Below, one piece after another: positions 60,140 to 64,000 of a stretch of 64,000 bases of DNA. The notes under the pieces were generated by a model, which saw only the letters and a program-made list of their open reading frames with translations, was not told where the DNA came from and searched no databases. The stretch is from Macrotis lagotis. Its lineage: Eukaryota > Chordata > Mammalia > Peramelemorphia > Peramelidae. Where the stretch lies: the NCBI RefSeq assembly GCF_037893015.1, contig NC_133660.1, positions 288,211,078 to 288,275,077 on the forward strand, written 5' to 3'. Every line of letters begins with the position of its first letter. Within the stretch, counting starts at the first letter, position 1. The position numbers were made by a program, and so were the translations under genes.

Positions 60140-60782
60140 ATGCAGAGCAGTGTCTGCAGTGCCCTGAAGAGCAGTACCCAAGTAAGGAGAAGGACAGATG
60201 CCTTGACAAGACTGTGACCTTTCTGGCCTATGAAGAACCTCTGGGCATGACTCTGGCCTGGGCAGCTCTCTGCTTCTCTCTGCTCACTGCTCTGATCCTG
60301 GGAGTCTTTGTGAAGCACAGGGACACCCCTATAGTCAAAGCCAATAACCGCAGTCTGAGCTACATTCTGCTCATCTCCCTCATCCTCGGCTTCCTCTGCT
60401 CCTTGCTCTTCATTGGCCATCCCAACTCCGCCACTTGTCTCCTGAGACAAAGCACATTTGCAGTTGTTTTTACAGTGGCCATAGCCTCCATTTTAGCTAA
60501 AACTATCACGGTGGTCCTGGCTTTTAGGGCCACACAGCCACGGAGCACACTCCAGAGGTGGCTGAGCCCCAAAGCATCTTATTCTCTCATTGTTATATGT
60601 TCTCTAATCCAAATATGTCTTTGTGTCATCTGGCTTGGGACATATCCCCCATTCCTTGAAATGGACAATGACTCTGAGCCTGGCTTCATTATCATTCAGT
60701 GTAATGCGGGCTCCATCCTTTCCTTCTACTGTGTGCTGGGCTATATGGCCTTGCTGGCCTTAGGGAGCTTCACCCTAGCTTT
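60140..60782 (+). pseudogene. V2R exon 6, 5' part: cysteine-rich end and TM1-TM5
   Basis: After TTGCAG it completes Asp and reads AEQCLQCPEEQYPSKEKDRC, then LGMTLAWAALCFSLLTALIL (TM1). The family signature KANNRSLSYILLISLILGFL (TM2) is followed by TFAVVFTVAIASILAKTITV (TM3), SYSLIVICSLIQICLCVIWL (TM4) and LGYMALLALGSFTLAF (TM5). There is no stop or frameshift in about 214 codons. The reading is cut inside TM5 by the half-L1 and resumes at 63889. This exon normally encodes the whole 7TM domain that couples to Gαo in vomeronasal neurons. Confidence 0.96.
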
Positions 60783-63700
60783 TTTTTTTATTTATTTTTT
60801 AATCTCATTTTGTACACATTTTTTTTACATTAATAAAATATACTTGTTTACAAGTAAACAGAATACCCCTCCCCCCATGAATATAGATAGACTTGTTTGG
60901 GCGAAAAAGTAAAGGGGAGAGAAGAAAAATTAAAATTAAAAAAAAATAATAGTAATAATTGTAGGTATGGCCAGTTGGCTCAATGGACAAAGCACCAGCC
61001 CTGGAGCCATGAGCACCTGAGTCCATATCCAGCATCATAAATCCAATAATCACCCAGCCATGTGACATGCAAGCCACCCGATCCCCACTGCCCTGCAAAA
61101 ACCAAAAAGAAGTAAAAAAAAAAAGACCCAAAATAATATAAAATAGTAATAATAGTAGGGGTGGCTGGGCGGCAGAAAAAGCATTGGCTCTTGAGCCAGG
61201 AGCACCTGGCCAGGAGCACCAAAGATCACCCTGCTATGTGGCCCCAGGCAGGCCACTGAGCCCACTTGCCCTGCACCCTCCCCCAAATAATACTAACAAA
61301 AAATGTGCTTCAGTCTTTGTTCCAACACCATCAACTCTGTCGTGAATGGATCACATTCTTTATGATAAGTCCATCACAAAAGTTACTTCCATATTTTTCC
61401 AACGTTGCCATTGCTGATCGCAACTCCCTCCTTTCTTATTTCTCCACTACCATGTACTATATTTTTTCTCTCCTTTCACTCTGACTCTGCTGTAGGGTCG
61501 CTGAGTGGTGCAGCAGACAGATCCCTGGTCCTGGGGCCAAGAAGCCCCAAGCCCCCATACCACCCCTCAGGCCCAGAATCCACCTGGCCCCATGGTCCTG
61601 GGCAGGCCTTCCAATCCCAGGCCCTTGCAAGAAGTAAAACAGAAAATGTGTTATATCTGACCACTGTCCCCCCCATGGTCCATCCTCTCCTCCTTTATTC
61701 ACATCCCCACCCCTTCCCCCTGCTCCCCCCTCCTTCTTACTCCAGATGCCTGTATCCCATTGAGTATATTTGCTGTTTCCTCTCCTAGCCATCTCTGATG
61801 AGAGCAAAGGTTCCTTCATTCCCCCTTGCCTCCCCCCTTCCATATCATTGCAATAGCTCATTGTAATAAAAAAAAATCGTATTCTGTGAAATATCTTGGA
61901 CTATTCCCCCTCTCATTTTTCTTTCTCCCATTCCATTTCCATTTTTTTCCCTATTGACTCCATTTTTACACCATATTTTATCTTAGAATTCAGCTTTCTC
62001 CTGTGCTTCAACTATAAAAGTTCCCTCTACCTGCTCTACTAACTGAGATGGGTCATATGAATATTATCAGTATCATTTTTCTATACATGCAGTTCATCCT
62101 CATTAAGTCCCTCATATTTCCCCCCTCTCCTCCAATCTCCATGCTTCACCTGAGTCCTGTATCTGAAGATCAAACCTTCTGTTCAGCTCTGGCCATTCCA
62201 AAAGGAACCTTTGAAATTCCCCTGGTTCATGGAAAGTCCATCTTTTTCCCTGGAAGCGGACATTCAACCTTGCTGGGTAGTTCATTCTTGGCTGCATTCT
62301 AAGCTCTTTTGCCTTCCGGTATACTGTATTCCAAGCCCTACGAGCTTCCAATGTAGTTGCTGCTAAGTCCTGTGTGATCCTGACTGCAGCTCCACAATAT
62401 TTGAACTGCGTCCTTCAGGCTGCTTGTAATATTTTCTCTTTGACTTGGGAGTTCTGGAACTTGGCTATAATATTCCTAGGGGTTGATTTTTTGGGATCTC
62501 TTTCTCTGGGGGATTGGTGGATTCTCTCCATTTCTATTTTTGCCCTCTGCTTCTAGAATATCAGGGCAATTTTCCTGTAGTAATTCTTTGAAAATGATGT
62601 CAAGGCTCTTTTCCTGATCATGACTTTCAGGTATTCCAATAATTTTCAAATTATCTTTTCTAAGTCTGTTTTCCATATCTTTTCAATGAGATATTTCACA
62701 TTTTCTTCTAATTTTTCATTTTTTTGGTTTTGAAGTATTGATTCCTGATATCTGGTAAATTCATCAATCTCCCTGAATTCTATTCTTTGTCTGAAGGATT
62801 TGTTCTCCTCAGAGAGTTTTCTTATCTCTTTTTCCATCTGGCCAATTTTGCTTTTTAAAGCATTCTTCTCCACAATAACTTTTTGAACTGTTTTATCCAT
62901 TTGACCAAAGCTGGTTTTTAGCATGCTATTTTCTTCAGCATTTTTTTGGATTTCCTTGACTATGCTACTGACTTCATTTTCATGTTTTTCCTTCATCTCT
63001 CTCACTTCTTTTCCCAGTTTTTCTTCCAACTCCCTCATTTGATTTTCAAAGTCTTTTTTTGAGCTCTGTTATAGCCTGAGACCAATTTCTGTTTTTCTTG
63101 GAGTCTTTAGAAGCAGGAGATTGTGCTTCCTCATCTTCAGACTGAGTATTTTGATCCTTCTTGGGCTCATTTACAAAATATTTCTCAATGGTCTTCCTCT
63201 TGTTTCTTTGCTTGTTCATTTTCCCAGCATAAGCCTGTTTTTTGGGGTGCTTCCTGAGCTTTTGGGACACTCCCACAAAGGTCTCAGTGTGTGAGGTTCT
63301 GTCCTCCCTCCTGGTCTGTGACAGGATCTGAATGTGGTCAGAGCCCCAGAGTCCTGTTCCAGGGGCAGAGGACGGAGCTCAGCAGTCTCTCTTCACTCGC
63401 CTCCCTCAGCTCAATGGGCTCATGCCCTGGGGGCTCCTGCTTACCAGCTCAGCCTGCTTTTGTTTCCCCATCTGGGCTGCCAAAAGACCCAGCTGCTCCC
63501 TGTGTGCCCTGAGGGCTGGGCTCCATGTGCTTGCTCTGGCAGAGGTCCCCCCACTGTTCCCCCACTTTGTGCCGGTGCTCCCCAGGGTGCAGCTCAGGAG
63601 ACTCCTCTGCTGCTGTGAGCCGGGGCTCCCAGCATCCTGGGGCTGCCTCCAGGAGGCTGAAGTTCTTTGGCTCTGGCAGGCCACCCCTCTGGTGGGCCAC

Positions 63701-63888
63701 CCCTCCAACCCGGGGGAGCAGAGCCTTTCTGCTCTTTTCCAGGTTACCTTGAGTAGGAGAACTGCCTCACTGGGTCCCTTTGTGGGTTCTGTCTCTTGAA
63801 AGTTTAGTTAGAGTCCTTAGCTGATGAGTTTTTATCAGAGAGCTCCTAAGACTCGATCCCTTCATATCGCCATCTTGGCTCTGCCCCC
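60783..63888 (-). mobile_element. Half-L1 (HAL1-like) inserted in V2R exon 6
   Basis: Read on the minus strand. The 5' end at 63888 has GGGGGGCAGAGCCAAGATGG, followed by a GC-rich 5'UTR to about 63280. ORF1 at 63276-62112 is split over frames: the N-terminus (RKTIEKYFVNEPKKDQN), a coiled coil (MRELEEKLGKEVREMKEK) and an RNA-binding part (LRKDNLKIIGIPESHDQE, ENPPIPQRKRS). The 3'UTR and A-rich tail end at 60783. ORF2 is absent. The first frame break comes from a run of seven A where six would keep frame (63055-63061). The flanks CACCCTAGCTTT and CACACTAGCTTT form a 12-bp duplication with one mismatch. Antisense SINE-like modules lie in the 3'UTR. Confidence 0.88.
60960..61645 (+). repeat. Three SINE-like modules in antisense within the half-L1 3'UTR
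   Basis: 60966-61095 (GGCCAGTTGGCTCAATGGAC, GCACCAGCCCTGGAGCCATG), 61157-61290 (GGGGTGGCTGGGCGGCAGAA) and 61490-61640 (GTCGCTGAGTGGTGCAGCAG, CTTGCAAGAAGT). They resemble the tRNA-derived SINE but diverge from the young copies. The third also occurs at 40755-40905 with the same neighbours. Confidence 0.65.
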
Positions 63889-64000
63889 CACACTAGCTTT
63901 CTTGGCCAGGAATTTGCCAGATACTTTCAATGAAGCCAAGTTCCTCACATTCAGCATGCTTGTATTCTGTAGTGTCTGGATCTCCTTTCTGCCCACATAT
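63889..64000 (+). pseudogene. V2R exon 6, resumed: end of TM5 to TM6, cut by window end
   Basis: In register with the first part, it reads [20 protein letters not shown], then [33 protein letters not shown] is the intracellular loop 3/TM6 signature of V2Rs and related class C receptors. No lesion is visible in these codons. The TM6-TM7 and C-terminal tail lie beyond the window. Confidence 0.95.

Larger units (their letters stand above)
43845..64000 (+). pseudogene. Vomeronasal type-2 receptor (V2R) pseudogene, exons 3-6 (partial)
   Basis: Exons 3 (43845-44651), 4 (51378-51596), 5 (53217-53340) and 6 (from 60140) lie in family order with matching phases: exons 3 and 4 end in phase 0 and exon 5 ends with one base of an Asp codon completed by exon 6. 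The product would be a class C pheromone receptor. Lesions: two TGA stops in exon 3, a mutated donor after exon 5, and a 3.1 kb half-L1 inside exon 6. Exons 1 and 2 are missing from the window. Exon 6 continues past 64000. Exons 4, 5 and the 7TM exon otherwise read open, so loss of function may be comparatively recent, or these exons may have been homogenised with active paralogues. Confidence 0.93.

Noticed and set aside
60049..60912. 287-codon open frame covering V2R exon 6
   Set aside because: Its start lies in intron 5 before the exon 6 acceptor, and its last ~40 codons are half-L1 tail sequence. Only 60140-60782 is V2R coding.
63291..63799. Several long overlapping open frames on both strands
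   Set aside because: They fall in the GC-rich 5'UTR of the half-L1; open frames on both strands reflect composition. No protein motif.
1..64000. CRISPR array, prokaryotic operon or phage
   Set aside because: No regularly spaced direct repeats, no Shine-Dalgarno-led gene strings, and clear vertebrate introns and retroelements.

Overview
The window looks like marsupial nuclear DNA, most likely an opossum such as Monodelphis; the species is inferred. Three things point there. There are many copies of a tRNA-derived SINE with the marsupial consensus (GGTGGCTAGGTGG-type head, GTTCAAATC B box, TAATAATTACCTAGCTGTGTGGCC core, GCCTTGCAAAAACCT end). There are several marsupial-type LINE-1 and 'half-L1' (ORF1 without ORF2) elements. 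There are exons of vomeronasal type-2 receptors (V2R, class C GPCRs), a family that is expanded in opossum. No bacterial features, CRISPR arrays or operons are present.

The only recognisable host genes are two V2R pseudogenes in divergent (head-to-head) orientation. The minus-strand locus has exons 1 to 5 at 18312-18059, 16097-15831, 12182-~11920 (truncated), 11230-11014 and 9906-9792. It carries frameshifts, a stop codon, a lost splice acceptor and a truncated exon 3. Its seven-transmembrane exon 6 is not in the window. The plus-strand locus has exons 3 to 6 at 43845-44651, 51378-51596, 53217-53340 and from 60140. It carries two in-frame stops in exon 3 and a GT-to-AT splice-donor change after exon 5. 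A 3.1 kb half-L1 element sits inside exon 6, within transmembrane helix 5. Exon 6 resumes in frame after that element and runs off the window end. Exons 1 and 2 of this locus were not found.

Layout: 1-9.7 kb is old L1 and half-L1 sequence (L1 3' ends at 1-720, 1336-1845 and 6110-7005; half-L1s at 4205-5865 and 7164-9560). 9.8-18.3 kb is the minus-strand V2R pseudogene, with L1 pieces in its introns. 18.3-23.4 kb is gene-free. 23.4-33.5 kb is a nested retroelement stack: a plus-strand L1 split by a nearly complete minus-strand L1, which is itself split by SINEs and by two same-family solo LTRs in opposite orientation. 33.5-43.8 kb is gene-free repeat-rich DNA. 43.8-64 kb is the plus-strand V2R pseudogene, with a 6 kb L1 in intron 3, a SINE inverted pair and two half-L1s in intron 5, and a third half-L1 in exon 6.

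If intact, the V2R genes would encode pheromone/peptide receptors of basal vomeronasal neurons: an N-terminal Venus-flytrap ligand-binding domain from exons 1-4, a cysteine-rich NCD3G linker from exon 5 and a 7TM domain from exon 6. Neither copy here can make a full receptor. No new biological system was found. The most notable observations are the datable half-L1 disruption of an otherwise open 7TM exon, the nested stack with its inverted LTR pair, and the repeated ORF1-plus-3'UTR architecture, including one 3'UTR that carries antisense SINE-like modules.
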